Translations under genes and position numbers: made by a program
NCBI GenBank assembly: GCA_002716125.1
Contig: PAZH01000045.1
Coordinates: forward strand, 1-38,335
DNA: 38,335 bases
Direction of reading: 5' to 3'
Source of the DNA: Rhodospirillaceae bacterium
GTDB taxonomy: Bacteria; Pseudomonadota; Alphaproteobacteria; UBA8366
The notes under the pieces: model-generated
The model's input: only the letters and a program-made list of their open reading frames with translations
Database searches by the model: none
What the model was told of the DNA's origin: nothing
Shown here: one piece after another, positions 9,105 to 17,914 of the stretch
Layout of the letters: each line of letters starts with the position of its first letter
How positions within the stretch are numbered: the first letter of the stretch is position 1

Positions 9105-10187
9105 TTAATGGTCGTCCTCGAACCCGGCGGGTGCCGGGCAGCCGTGTTGTGTGAGGGCCATAACTTTAAAAAGCGATCCCATTTCATTCTCGTCCGTTAG
9201 ACGATGGTATGCCGATTCGATGTCTCGTGATTGCGTATCGTCAGCGGATTTCGTCAAGGCGTCTCGGCGATGTACGATCCCAAGTCGTTTTAGCCATGCG
9301 CCTTGGTCGACCGGCCCGTGAACGGCTGCGATGCCGTCGACGGTGCGGGCCATCGCGCTGAAGTCAACATGTGCGGTGATGTCGGCTGAGCCCGGTGTGT
9401 CGAGGACATCGACAAACGCGTGTTGCCGAACGGCTTGCAGTGTGTCGCCTGGATGAGAGACCCGGTACCCGTAGTCGATGAAGAGCGCCGCCCCACCAAA
9501 ATCATGAATGTGGCGGCCAATTCCATTCGCAACGGCGATCGATGCTGGACTGATCTCAGCGATGCTGTTGTCAGGTGCATCGTTCAAATGGGGCGCCAGG
9601 AGTCCAGCGAGCTTGCTCTGCGATTTCTCCAGTACAAAGGTGAAGCTATCGCCGGACTGCGAAATCATGCGCTCGTGCCAGACGCCGTCACGTCGCACGA
9701 GCTGATGGATCGGCAGCGCATCGAAAAATTCGTTGGCCAGAAATATGGCCGGGCCGTCCGGAAGTGAATCGAAGCCGGCATGCCAAGTGACCTTGTGCGC
9801 GGCGAGCGTTTCCCGTTGGCGCGCCTGAAGGGTTGGGCTGGTTTCGACCAAGTTTATATCGGCCGCGTCTAAAAACCCGGGGATGCCGCGTCCCGCGCGC
9901 AAGGCATCCGCCATCAAAGTGCCTCGCCCCGGCCCCAACTCGACCAGCTTGAACGGCGTTGGATTGCCGATTTGTTGCCACGTCGCGGCGCACCAAAGAC
10001 CGATAAGCTCGCCAAACATCTGGCTAATTTCAGGGGCGGTAACGAAGTCGCCTTTGACACCGAATGGATCCTGCCGAAAGTAATATCCGAATTCCGGATG
10101 TCCGAGAGCGTCCGTCATATAGTCGGCAATGGTAATCGGGCCTTCGAGTGCGATACGCCGCCGCAAGAGGTCCGTCAGGTCGCTCAC
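9105..10187 (-). CDS. Class I SAM-dependent methyltransferase, MidA/NDUFAF7 family
   Basis: 360 residues. MTDALGHPEFGYYFRQDPFG, DFVTAPEISQMFGELIG, VELGPGRGTLMADALRA (SAM-binding glycine motif) and FLANEFFDALPIHQLV are hallmarks of the family of human NDUFAF7, which dimethylates an arginine in complex I subunit NDUFS2. In bacteria the target is less certain but may also be a complex I subunit. The start is GTG 10187: its GTGA overlaps the lgt stop codon, a classic coupling arrangement, and the protein then begins SDLTDLLRRR. Longer frames would reach into lgt. Confidence 0.92.
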   Translation of the reverse strand: MSDLTDLLRRRIALEGPITIADYMTDALGHPEFGYYFRQDPFGVKGDFVTAPEISQMFGELIGLWCAATWQQIGNPTPFKLVELGPGRGTLMADALRAGRGIPGFLDAADINLVETSPTLQARQRETLAAHKVTWHAGFDSLPDGPAIFLANEFFDALPIHQLVRRDGVWHERMISQSGDSFTFVLEKSQSKLAGLLAPHLNDAPDNSIAEISPASIAVANGIGRHIHDFGGAALFIDYGYRVSHPGDTLQAVRQHAFVDVLDTPGSADITAHVDFSAMARTVDGIAAVHGPVDQGAWLKRLGIVHRRDALTKSADDTQSRDIESAYHRLTDENEMGSLFKVMALTQHGCPAPAGFEDDH

Positions 10188-10981
10188 GCTTTTTCGACCG
10201 CCGGCCGGTTGCGGGCCCGCCAAACCATATACGCGCCGAACAGGACCATTGGAACGGACAACCACTGACCCCAAGTCGTTCCCCCAATGAGATAGCCGAT
10301 ATGCGCATCCGGCTCGCGGACAGTCTCGACGAGAATCCGCGAAATTCCGTATCCGGCAAGGAATGTGCCGAATATGGTGCCTGGTCGCGTGAGAGCGCGG
10401 TATTTCATAATTAATATCGCCGCCAGAGCGGTCAGTAGTAGGCCTTCGAGGCCGGCCTCATAAAGTTGGCTCGGATGGCGGGGAACCGGCCCGCCGCGCG
10501 GAAAGACAATGCCCCAGGGGACATCGGTTGTTCGCCCCCAGAGTTCTCCATTGATAAAATTCGCGATACGTCCGAAGAACAGTCCAATCGGTCCAACGGC
10601 CGAAATCAGATCGAAGAGCATCAGAATTTTGATGTTGCGGCGGCGCGCAAATAGATACGCGGCCAGTATCAGGCCCAACAGCCCGCCGTGGAAGGACATG
10701 CCGCCTTTCCACATTTGGAAAATCTCGGTGGGGTTCTCGACAAAATATGCCGGTTGATAAAACACCACATAGCCGAGCCGGCCGCCCAGAACGATTCCCA
10801 AGGTTGCCCAAACGAGATAATCGTCGAGCGCCGCGCGGCTGACGGCGTTCGGCGGAAATTTGGTGAGATAGAGGCTGTAGCGCCAGCCGAGCAGCAAGCC
10901 CGTGATATAGGCGAGCGCATACCAACGGATGGCCAACGGGCCGATTTGCAATGCGATGGGATCGATATTGGGGAATTCCAT
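10184..10981 (-). CDS. lgt: Phosphatidylglycerol-prolipoprotein diacylglyceryl transferase
   Basis: 265 residues with about seven membrane segments. Motifs are IRWYALAYITG, GGRLGYVVFY, GGMSFHGGLLG (with the essential His), the Lgt signature GRIANFINGELWGR, and RHPSQLYEAGLEG. Lgt moves diacylglycerol from phosphatidylglycerol to the lipobox cysteine of prolipoproteins in the inner membrane. ATG 10981 is chosen: AGGTGA is 6 nt upstream and contains the hldD stop codon. A TTG two codons further up is less likely. Confidence 0.97.
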   Translation of the reverse strand: MEFPNIDPIALQIGPLAIRWYALAYITGLLLGWRYSLYLTKFPPNAVSRAALDDYLVWATLGIVLGGRLGYVVFYQPAYFVENPTEIFQMWKGGMSFHGGLLGLILAAYLFARRRNIKILMLFDLISAVGPIGLFFGRIANFINGELWGRTTDVPWGIVFPRGGPVPRHPSQLYEAGLEGLLLTALAAILIMKYRALTRPGTIFGTFLAGYGISRILVETVREPDAHIGYLIGGTTWGQWLSVPMVLFGAYMVWRARNRPAVEKA

Positions 10982-10987
10982 TCGCAA

Positions 10988-11971
10988 TCACCTGTAGGGG
11001 TCGTTGGTTTGCAGGTATTCCTTGATATAGCGAGCGACCCCGTCCTCGAGCGAGGTAAAGGGTCGGTCATAGCCGGCATCCCGCAGACGCTCCATGCGCG
11101 CTTCGGTGAAGTATTGATAGTGCGCGCGGAGGCTTTCCGGCGTGTCGATAAAGTCGATGTCGGCGTTTCGGTCCATAGCGGCGAAGCAGGCTTTCGCGAG
11201 ATCGGCGAAGCTTCGCGCCGCCCCGGTACCGCAATTAAAGAGTCCTGAGACGCCCGGATTGTCGTAGAGCCAAAGCATGACATCGACGCAATCACCGACC
11301 CAGATGAAATCTCGCAGCTGTCCGCCGTCCTCGTAGTCGGGATGGTGTGATTTGAACAAACGCGCTTGGCCCGTCTCGTTGATTTGTTCAAACAGTTGCA
11401 CCGCGACCGAGCGTTGTCCGCCTTTGTGATACTCATTGGGACCATAGACATTGAAGAATTTCAATCCGGCCCATTGCGGCGGATGGCAACCCATTTTCGC
11501 CATTAACACCGCATCGAGGTCGAAGAGCTGTTTAGATTGCCCGTACCCGTTCAGCGGCGCGAGGGCGGCCAATGCGAGAGGGGTCGGGTCGTCGTCGAAG
11601 CCGCGCGCCCCATCGCCATACGTTGCGGCCGATGAGGCGTATATGAGGCGGCATTCCTGGGCGGCACACCAACGCCAAAGCGCGGTCGACAAGGTAACGT
11701 TGTTGTCGAGCAAGACATCCGGGTCCCGTTCGGTCGTCGCGGAAATGGCGCCAAGATGGAAAATCGACTCTGTCGTCGCCCCGTCGCTGTCGAGCCACTC
11801 GAGCAAACTTTCAGGCTCGATGATGCCCGCAATACTATGTTTTCCGAGGTTGAGGCGTTTCTCATCACTGTCGACACGGTCGCATATATAAACAGGCGAC
11901 GATTGACGTTCGGTCAAAGACGCAACGAGGTTTGAGCCGATAAATCCGGCGCCGCCGGTGACGAGAATCAT
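10988..11971 (-). CDS. hldD: ADP-glyceromanno-heptose 6-epimerase
   Basis: 327 residues from ATG 11971. It begins with the NAD(P)-binding MILVTGGAGFIGSNLV and contains FHLGAISATTE, YASSAATYG, the catalytic YGQSK, and FFNVYGPNEYHKGGQRSVA, typical of RfaD/HldD rather than general sugar epimerases. It interconverts ADP-D- and ADP-L-glycero-D-manno-heptose for the LPS inner core, which suggests that the organism makes heptose-containing LPS. The stop codon is part of the lgt Shine-Dalgarno sequence, so the two are coupled. The pairing with lgt is envelope-related. Confidence 0.96.
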   Translation of the reverse strand: MILVTGGAGFIGSNLVASLTERQSSPVYICDRVDSDEKRLNLGKHSIAGIIEPESLLEWLDSDGATTESIFHLGAISATTERDPDVLLDNNVTLSTALWRWCAAQECRLIYASSAATYGDGARGFDDDPTPLALAALAPLNGYGQSKQLFDLDAVLMAKMGCHPPQWAGLKFFNVYGPNEYHKGGQRSVAVQLFEQINETGQARLFKSHHPDYEDGGQLRDFIWVGDCVDVMLWLYDNPGVSGLFNCGTGAARSFADLAKACFAAMDRNADIDFIDTPESLRAHYQYFTEARMERLRDAGYDRPFTSLEDGVARYIKEYLQTNDPYR

Positions 11972-12027
11972 ACGCTTCTTATAGGCCGGGTGTCGGGATG
12001 GCGACAAGCGTTCCGATTTGTTTCCGT

Positions 12028-12606
12028 CTATGCGGCCTTTTTCGGTTTAACCGCGCCGGCTTTGGCGACGACATACGTATTTTCCTCGACATTGTAGTAA
12101 TGTCGATTGGCCGCATAGTTGCCGCCGACGATCGTGAGAATGAAAGTCTCTTCCTCCAAGGCGGTGAAGCTGTGAATCTCGGCCGGCGGTATGACCATAG
12201 CCAATTCCATAGGCTGGAAGATCTTGTCTTCAATCTGCTTCAGTTCGGCGTGACCGTCTTTGCTACCGTCATCCAGCCGGTCGTAGACGGAATGGTGCAA
12301 TCGGCCCTTTAGAATGATCAGGGCTTCCCAAATTCCATGATCATGCGGTGGCACGACCATGTCCTTCGGGAGCTGATCGAGGGTGATCGAAAGCTCGCCG
12401 TCGTAGTAAATGTACTTCGAATTATCGATGTGATTGCCGGGCCGTTTCGTGCCCAACTCGAAGAGATCATCGCGGGAGATAAACGGACGGGCGGCTTCAA
12501 GAAGATCCGAACGCAACCCTTCGAGATTTGTCCCGTTTCTTTCAATGGCCGCTCTGACGGCGTCGGCGCATTCGCGGATGGTGCACGGTTTTTCGTTTGT
12601 GGACAT
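12028..12606 (-). CDS. Cupin-fold metal-dependent protein, cysteine dioxygenase-like
   Basis: 192 residues. A double-stranded beta-helix protein with metal-binding His88 and His90 in VPPHDHGIWEALIIL, Glu94, and a later histidine, His145, in IPPAEIHSFTAL, the arrangement of cysteine-dioxygenase-like enzymes that use iron. The substrate could be a thiol, but this is inference. ATG 12606 has GGGGGAG at 8 nt, which decides the start over an in-frame site at 12639. The gene precedes hldD by 56 bp and is divergent from the SDR gene. The C-terminus is lysine-rich (AVKPKKAA). Confidence 0.75.
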   Translation of the reverse strand: MSTNEKPCTIRECADAVRAAIERNGTNLEGLRSDLLEAARPFISRDDLFELGTKRPGNHIDNSKYIYYDGELSITLDQLPKDMVVPPHDHGIWEALIILKGRLHHSVYDRLDDGSKDGHAELKQIEDKIFQPMELAMVIPPAEIHSFTALEEETFILTIVGGNYAANRHYYNVEENTYVVAKAGAVKPKKAA

Positions 12607-12746
12607 TAAATGTCTCCCCCAATCGATGAATCGGCTCAACTAGAAATATATACTCGCGCAGGCGTCGAGAAAGACTGCCGATGGACAAGCGATCGACCGG
12701 CACAATATCCATCGCACCGTTGTTTAGCCGATAGGGAGTACTGGTC

Positions 12747-13538
12747 TTGGAACTTTCGCTAAAAGAGAAATCCGTTTTGGTTACAGGGGGCAATCGGGGG
12801 ATCGGCCTCGCAATCGCCCTGGCTTTCGCGGATGAAGGGGCAAATGTGGCGATATGCGGTCGGGACCAAGCGGCTTTGGCCACTGCAAAATCTGCAATCG
12901 AAGAACGCGGCGTCAAAGCACATACAATTGCGGCCGACTTGTTTACGGCCGCGGGCTGCGAAGCTGCAATCAAAGAGACGGCGGACACTTTCGGGTCGTT
13001 CCATGTGCTGGTCAGCAATGCGTCGACGAATATCGGCGGGACGTTGGAGACGCTGACGGACGATCAAGCCATCGAGCGCGTTATGGGTAAAACGCTGGCT
13101 GCGATGCGGCTTTCCCGCGCGGCTTTGCCGCATCTTCGCGCCGCAGGCGGTGGGCGGATCATTTGTATCGGCGGCACAGCGGCTCGGACGCCCGGTAAGA
13201 CGTCGCTGCCGAGTGGCCTCGGCAATTCATCGCTCGTCAACTTCGTCAAACATTTCAGTAACGATGTCGGACCGGAGAACATCACGGTGAATGTCGTCCA
13301 CCCGCCCTTTACGAAGACCGATCGTTACCCCGCGCGGCTAGAGGCCCGTGCGGCGCAGCTTGGCGTCTCACTTGCGGAAGCCGAAGCGAGTTTCGCTGCC
13401 GACTTTCCGATCGGCCGGATCGTCGAACCGGCGGATATCGCCCCTATGGTGCTTTTTCTGGCCTCCCCGCACGCGGCCGCAATCACTGGACAAGCCATCG
13501 CCGTCGACGGCGGGTCGACGCAGATGGTAACCTACTGA
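12747..13538 (+). CDS. Short-chain dehydrogenase/reductase-like protein lacking the catalytic Ser-Tyr-Lys
   Basis: 263 residues, SDR fold. The cofactor motif TGGNRGIG (residues 13-20), VLVSNAST and the C-terminal ITGQAIAVDGGS are intact. The expected catalytic residues are not: the Ser position reads GG (142-143), and the YxxxK motif reads S156-G-L-G-N160. The protein may bind NAD(P) without classical SDR catalysis, or use other residues; some SDR subfamilies are naturally altered here. The start is TTG 12747, with AGGGAG 8 nt upstream and no ATG nearby. It is divergent from the cupin gene. Role unknown. Confidence 0.82.
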   Translation: MELSLKEKSVLVTGGNRGIGLAIALAFADEGANVAICGRDQAALATAKSAIEERGVKAHTIAADLFTAAGCEAAIKETADTFGSFHVLVSNASTNIGGTLETLTDDQAIERVMGKTLAAMRLSRAALPHLRAAGGGRIICIGGTAARTPGKTSLPSGLGNSSLVNFVKHFSNDVGPENITVNVVHPPFTKTDRYPARLEARAAQLGVSLAEAEASFAADFPIGRIVEPADIAPMVLFLASPHAAAITGQAIAVDGGSTQMVTY

Positions 13539-13611
13539 GCCGGATTCTGTTGTAGGGGGACGGCGGACTCCTTATATCGAAACTACACGCCGCCCTTTAA
13601 GGAATATGCGC

Positions 13612-13920
13612 ATGCAGTCTGAGAACAAACTCTTCGACGATCTTGCCCGTGTCGCGTCGGGTGCCGCCGGCGCCCTAGCGGGTGCGCGCGCGGAATTGGA
13701 GGAAGTCTTTCGGCAACGGATCGAACGGTTTCTCTCTGAGGCGGACATGGTGCCGAGAGACGAGTTTGAAGCGATCAAGGCCGTCGCAGTGAAGGCGCGC
13801 GAATCACAAGATGCATTGGAGCGCCGTGTCGAAGCGTTGGAAGCTGAGATCGCGGCGCTAAAGAAACCGGCGAAGCGGCGTAGCCCGGCGGAGAAGACGT
13901 CTCAAAAATCCAGCAATTAG
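13612..13920 (+). CDS. UbiK-like accessory factor (BMFP family)
   Basis: 102 residues. NKLFDDLARVASGAAGALAG followed by a helical region with RQRIERFLSEADMVPRDEFE and a long coiled coil (ALERRVEALEAEIAALKK) matches the BMFP/UbiK family. UbiK helps ubiquinone synthesis under aerobic conditions in E. coli; related proteins have membrane-fusogenic activity. ATG 13612 is preferred over ATG 13606 because AAGGA lies 8 nt before it but only 2 nt before the other. The tail is Lys/Ser-rich. It is followed by a 236-bp gap and ybjN. Confidence 0.88.
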   Translation: MQSENKLFDDLARVASGAAGALAGARAELEEVFRQRIERFLSEADMVPRDEFEAIKAVAVKARESQDALERRVEALEAEIAALKKPAKRRSPAEKTSQKSSN

Positions 13921-13957
13921 AATAGGTTTCAGCCTAATTTCTCGCTATTTTATATTT

Positions 13958-13975
13958 TCTTCCGCACGCGGAAGA
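13958..13975 (+). other. Hairpin 3' of the ubiK-like gene
   Basis: TCTTCCG (13958-13964) and CGGAAGA (13969-13975) pair perfectly around the tetraloop CACG. It starts 38 bases after the stop codon. No T-run follows on either strand, so an intrinsic terminator is doubtful. The rest of the 236-bp gap (13921-14156) holds three GANTC sites and an imperfect inverted repeat, TCCACC at 14033 with GGTGGA at 14051. Confidence 0.4.
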
Positions 13976-14156
13976 TATCCGCTTGCGTCCCGAGTCTCTC
14001 TTCTGGCAATCTAAATCTAGTGGGTAGCGCAGTCCACCTCACAACATATCGGTGGAAGGTGGATTTCGTGGGGCGACTCATGATCGGTGAAGATGTCGGC
14101 TCGAATAGGCCGTATTGCGCTGATCGGTGCGATCGAATTAGGGGAGTCTTGGTTTT

Positions 14157-14660
14157 ATGACGATAGCGCCACTCGATATTGACGCTGCTGCCAACAATCC
14201 CTTGGATATTCTGGAAGAATTGGTGGTCGCCAACGAATGGCCATTCGACCGGTCCGGGCCCGATGAAATGGTAGTCGAAGCGACTGGCCGCTGGTGCGAC
14301 TACAGAATGTTCTTCGTCTGGCGCGAAGACGTGCACGCGCTCTATTTTACCTGCGCCTTCGATATGCGAATAGCGGAAAACCGTCGAAGCGAGATTACCG
14401 ACCTGCTGGCCCTCGTGAACGAAAAGCTTTGGCTTGGTCATTTCGACCTTTGCTCTGACGACAATATGCCGATGTTTCGGCACACGTTACTGACCCGCGG
14501 TTGGCAAAGATTGAGTGTTGAGCAACTCGAGGACTTGGTCGATATTGCGCTCTGCGAAAGCGAACGGTTTTATCCGGCCTTTCAATTTGTTATTTGGGCC
14601 GGACATTCACCGCACGACGCCATGTCGATGGCGATTATGGATACCGTCGGCGAAGCTTAA
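14157..14660 (+). CDS. YbjN domain-containing protein
   Basis: 167 residues, matching the alphaproteobacterial YbjN-domain group: DIDAAANNPLDILEELVVAN, VEATGRWCDYRMFFVWRED, EKLWLGHFDLCSDDNMPMFR. YbjN proteins resemble type III secretion chaperones in fold and have been linked to motility and stress phenotypes; the molecular role is not established. ATG 14157 is preceded by GGGGAG. It lies 12 bp before proC, a pairing often seen in this class, so the two are probably cotranscribed. Confidence 0.88.
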   Translation: MTIAPLDIDAAANNPLDILEELVVANEWPFDRSGPDEMVVEATGRWCDYRMFFVWREDVHALYFTCAFDMRIAENRRSEITDLLALVNEKLWLGHFDLCSDDNMPMFRHTLLTRGWQRLSVEQLEDLVDIALCESERFYPAFQFVIWAGHSPHDAMSMAIMDTVGEA

Positions 14661-14672
14661 GAGAGCTACATC

Positions 14673-15491
14673 ATGAAAATGTCACGCCCCCTATTATTGA
14701 TAGGTTGCGGAAAAATGGGCAGCGCGATGCTGTCCGGATGGTTGGAAAGCGGCATCGCGGGTGGCGGTGTCCATGTGGTCGAACCCATGGGTGCGCCTGC
14801 TGAATTTGATGGCGTCGCCGACGTCAATGTTGTTGCCGATGTGGCCGCGTTACCGGCGGATCTTAACCCAGAAGTCGTGGTCTTCGCCGTGAAGCCACAG
14901 CAGATGGATGACGTCGCGCCCGGCTATCAGAAATATGTCGGCGCCGAAACCGCCTTTCTGTCCATCGCGGCCGGTAAGGATATCGCTTATTTCCAGAGCA
15001 ACCTGGGAGACGGCGCGGCTATCGTCCGGGCAATGCCGAACACGCCGGCCGCCATCGGTCAGGGCATTACGGTTTGCTGCAGCAATGCGGCGGCCAGCGA
15101 CGATCAGCGCGAGCTTTGCCGATCGCTTCTCGCCGCGACGGGCGAAGCGGTGGTTGTCGACGATGAAGGTTTGATCGATGCGGTGACCGCTGTGTCAGGC
15201 GGCGGGCCGGCTTATGTTTTCCTGCTGATCGAGTGTCTTGCGGCGGCTGGCGTTGCGGCGGGTTTACCGGCGGACCTATCCGATCGATTGGCGCTGATCA
15301 CGGTCGCCGGTTCGGGTCAGTTGGCATTGGCGAGCGAAGAGCCGCCCGCGACACTTCGCGAGAATGTAACCAGCCCCGGCGGCACGACATTGGAAGCGCT
15401 GAAAATCTTGATGGCGGATGATGGGCTTGCGCCGCTGATGACCCGGGCGATTGCGGCCGCAACCGAACGGAGCCGCGAGCTCGCAGGTTAA
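14673..15491 (+). CDS. proC: Pyrroline-5-carboxylate reductase
   Basis: 272 residues, standard length. It makes L-proline from 1-pyrroline-5-carboxylate with NAD(P)H. Visible are the Rossmann motif LLIGCGKMGSAM, VVFAVKPQQM, VRAMPNTPAAIGQG and the C-terminal signature TAVSGGGPAYVFLLIE, with NVTSPGGTTLEAL. Start at MKMSRPLLL, 12 bp after the ybjN-like gene. The TetR gene begins 58 bp later on the same strand. Confidence 0.98.
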   Translation: MKMSRPLLLIGCGKMGSAMLSGWLESGIAGGGVHVVEPMGAPAEFDGVADVNVVADVAALPADLNPEVVVFAVKPQQMDDVAPGYQKYVGAETAFLSIAAGKDIAYFQSNLGDGAAIVRAMPNTPAAIGQGITVCCSNAAASDDQRELCRSLLAATGEAVVVDDEGLIDAVTAVSGGGPAYVFLLIECLAAAGVAAGLPADLSDRLALITVAGSGQLALASEEPPATLRENVTSPGGTTLEALKILMADDGLAPLMTRAIAAATERSRELAG

Positions 15492-15549
15492 ATCGCGCGT
15501 CGCAACAGCACGTTGCCTCGTCGCCGCAAAGACGGATAATGGCGGCGCT

Positions 15550-16191
15550 ATGAACGCCAAGAATGTAGACACGCGCGCGCAAGTTCTGACGGCTGCAATG
15601 GAACTTGCGTCCAGCGGACGCTGGGCGCAGATATCGTTATCGGATATTGCGCGCGCAGCCGATATCGACCTTTCGGAACTTCGAGCGTTGTTTCCGAGTA
15701 AATCGGCAATTCTGGCAGCTTACTTCGCCGATATCGACCGCCGTGTCCTCTCGCAGGATTATGGATTTGAGGCGGAAGACACGCCGCGGGACCGCTTGTT
15801 TGAAGTTTTGATGAGCCGCTTTGACGCGTTGACGCCGCATCGTATGGCGGTCGATGCGTTCAGCCGCGACTTGCCCGCGGACCCGATTGGCGCCTTATGC
15901 CTTTTCCCGACCGCACTTACTTCGATGATTTGGATGTTGGAAGCAGCGGGTATTTCGTCGTCGGGTCCCTTTGGTTTGCTCCGGGCAAAAGGTCTCTTAG
16001 CGGTGTGGCTGACAACGGAACGCGTTTGGCTTGGCGACGATAGTCCTGACCTCGGCCCAACAATGGCGGCGCTGGACCGAAACTTGCGGCGGGCTGAAAA
16101 GTTTGCCATCCAACTCGACCGGTTCGACCGGCTGGAAGCGACGAAATTCAATGATGAGGGTGGCCTTAAGGCGTCACCCGAAACCGACTAA
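15550..16191 (+). CDS. TetR-family transcriptional regulator
   Basis: 213 residues. The N-terminal helix-turn-helix (about 8-55) is seen in VLTAAMELASSGRWAQISLSDIA, continuing through DIDLSELRALFPSKSAILAAYF. The rest is a helical ligand-binding domain with no recognisable specificity. ATG 15550 is chosen as the start because the helix-turn-helix begins just after it; a frame opening at 15451 would read into proC. Located between proC and the csaA-like gene on the same strand; the regulated genes cannot be told from the sequence. Confidence 0.88.
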   Translation: MNAKNVDTRAQVLTAAMELASSGRWAQISLSDIARAADIDLSELRALFPSKSAILAAYFADIDRRVLSQDYGFEAEDTPRDRLFEVLMSRFDALTPHRMAVDAFSRDLPADPIGALCLFPTALTSMIWMLEAAGISSSGPFGLLRAKGLLAVWLTTERVWLGDDSPDLGPTMAALDRNLRRAEKFAIQLDRFDRLEATKFNDEGGLKASPETD

Positions 16192-16216
16192 GAATCGACG
16201 GTAAGGAGAGACAGTT

Positions 16217-16579
16217 ATGGCGGTTATAGAATTCGATCCCTCCGAGCCGATAGAGTTCGGAGATTTCGCGAAAGTCGATATACGGGTCGGTACGATCGTG
16301 CGTGCGGAACCTTATCCGGAAGCCCGCAAACCGGCGATCAAAGTTTGGGTCGATTTCGGTCCTGAGATCGGAGAGCGAAAAACGTCCGCGCAATTGACCC
16401 GACACTACACCCCAGAGAGTTTGCCGGGTCGGCAAGTCGCCGCTGTTATCAACTTTCCACCAAAGCAGATCGGAAAGTTCATGTCAGAGATACTCGTTTT
16501 GGGATTTCCCGATGCCGAAGGTGAGGTTGTGCTGGTTGCGCCGGACCAATCGATTCCGAACGGCGGGCGCCTCTACTAA
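16217..16579 (+). CDS. CsaA-like tRNA-binding protein
   Basis: 120 residues, made of a single OB-fold tRNA-binding domain as in CsaA and the C-terminal domain of methionyl-tRNA synthetase: FAKVDIRVGTIVRAEPYPEA, KVWVDFGPEIG, QLTRHYTPESLPGRQVAAVI, FPPKQIGKFMSEILVLG. CsaA has been described as a secretion-related chaperone that binds tRNA. GGAGAGACAG precedes the ATG. Only 4 bp separate its stop from that of the convergent histidine kinase gene. Confidence 0.92.
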   Translation: MAVIEFDPSEPIEFGDFAKVDIRVGTIVRAEPYPEARKPAIKVWVDFGPEIGERKTSAQLTRHYTPESLPGRQVAAVINFPPKQIGKFMSEILVLGFPDAEGEVVLVAPDQSIPNGGRLY

Positions 16580-16583
16580 GGCG

Positions 16584-17909
16584 CTATTGCGGTAACCGTA
16601 TGCGGGCGCGAAGCCCGCCTTGCGTCGATTCGTCGAGTTCGATATCGCCGCCATGTGCACGTGCGATGTCTCGCGCGATCGCTAAACCTAGACCGTTCCC
16701 ACCTGTATCGGGATTCCGCGATTCGTCGAGCCGATAGAACGGCCGAAAGACATTCTGGCGTTCGGCCTCGGGGATGCCGGGTCCGTCGTCGTCGATCGTG
16801 ATTTCAACAGCATTGCGCCGCTTTCCGGTCCGAATCCAGATATGCTCACCATATCGGCTGGCGTTTGCGATCAGATTGTTCAGGCATCTGCCAAATGCGG
16901 TGGGTTTTAAGATAAGAACAGTTTCTTCCTCGATATGCAGATCGATTTCGGTGCCATTTCGCTTCCAAGCGCCGACCGCTTCTGTAACCAATTCCGAAAG
17001 CGACATTTCGACACCCTTCTCGTCGCCCTCGCCGCGCGCGAACGTGAGATAGCCTTCGATCATGTTCTCCATATCGGACAGATCGGACTTGAGCTCTTCG
17101 ATCTCCGGCGATTCCGGCACCATTGCGAGTTGCAGCTTCATCCGCGTGAGCGGTGTCCGCAGATCGTGACTTACACCGGATAGCATGTCGGTTCGCTGCC
17201 GAATCTGACGGTTAATCCGTTCACGCATGCGATTGAAGGCGGTTGCGGCGAGCCGGACCTCCGATGCGCCTTGTATTCGGAAGTCCTGACTCATTTCGCC
17301 GCCCTTCCCGAAGGCGTCCGCCGCTTGGGCCAACCGCCGGATCGGTCGAACTTGGTTGCGCATGAAGATTGAGGCGACAGCGAAGAGGACAAGTGAAGTG
17401 CCGACCATCCAAAGGATAAAAATATAGGTCGTCGAGCTAAACAGGCGTTTCCCTGGAACGACGATGGTGAGTATGCCTTCCGCCTGTTGGATATCGATTA
17501 CCACCCTGGTCTTGAAGGATGACGTATCGAGCATGAAGGGTTTTCGAACCCGTTCTTGCAGCGCATGCGCCATGGTCGAATCCAAGATACCGCCATACGA
17601 AGCTTGACGGTTTGGCAGAATTTGATTTGGCCGAAGGATAATCTGCAAACCCTTGTGCCGGCGTGCGCGGGCGAACAATTCCGCGCGCGCCTTCTCGCTC
17701 ATATCAGGGCTCATTTCTTCAAGAATCCAGGCGATATCGCCCGCGATCGAGCTCGCCAGCCGTCGCGTGATCGTGTCCCAGTGACGGTCGAAGAAGATCC
17801 AGGTCGAGACGACCTGCAACAATATGAGCGGGGTAATGATGATCATTAACGACCGGCCGAAGAGAGACTTCGGCAAAAACCGTTTGATCATTTGGCTTGG
17901 CCGGGCCAT
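16584..17909 (-). CDS. EnvZ-type sensor histidine kinase
   Basis: 441 residues. Two membrane segments (about 21-40 and 162-183) enclose a roughly 120-residue periplasmic domain. These are followed by HAMP, the dimerisation/phosphoacceptor motif SGVSHDLRTPLTRMKLQL with His248, and an ATPase domain with N box NLIANASRYG, G1 IDDDGPGIP and G2 GNGLGLAIARDIARAHGG. SHDLRTPLTRM is typical of the EnvZ group, which senses osmotic or envelope stress; the signal here is unknown. The kinase gene starts 5 bp after the response regulator stop. ATG 17909 is used; ATG 17891 is a possible alternative. Confidence 0.95.
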   Translation of the reverse strand: MARPSQMIKRFLPKSLFGRSLMIIITPLILLQVVSTWIFFDRHWDTITRRLASSIAGDIAWILEEMSPDMSEKARAELFARARRHKGLQIILRPNQILPNRQASYGGILDSTMAHALQERVRKPFMLDTSSFKTRVVIDIQQAEGILTIVVPGKRLFSSTTYIFILWMVGTSLVLFAVASIFMRNQVRPIRRLAQAADAFGKGGEMSQDFRIQGASEVRLAATAFNRMRERINRQIRQRTDMLSGVSHDLRTPLTRMKLQLAMVPESPEIEELKSDLSDMENMIEGYLTFARGEGDEKGVEMSLSELVTEAVGAWKRNGTEIDLHIEEETVLILKPTAFGRCLNNLIANASRYGEHIWIRTGKRRNAVEITIDDDGPGIPEAERQNVFRPFYRLDESRNPDTGGNGLGLAIARDIARAHGGDIELDESTQGGLRARIRLPQ

Positions 17910-17914
17910 CGCGG

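Noticed and set aside
13958..13975. Rho-independent terminator of the ubiK-like gene
   Set aside because: The stem is good, but no T-run follows it on either strand.
14020..14110. tRNA-like sequence in the gap before the ybjN-like gene
   Set aside because: A short piece resembles a D-arm, but no acceptor stem, anticodon arm or T-loop can be formed.
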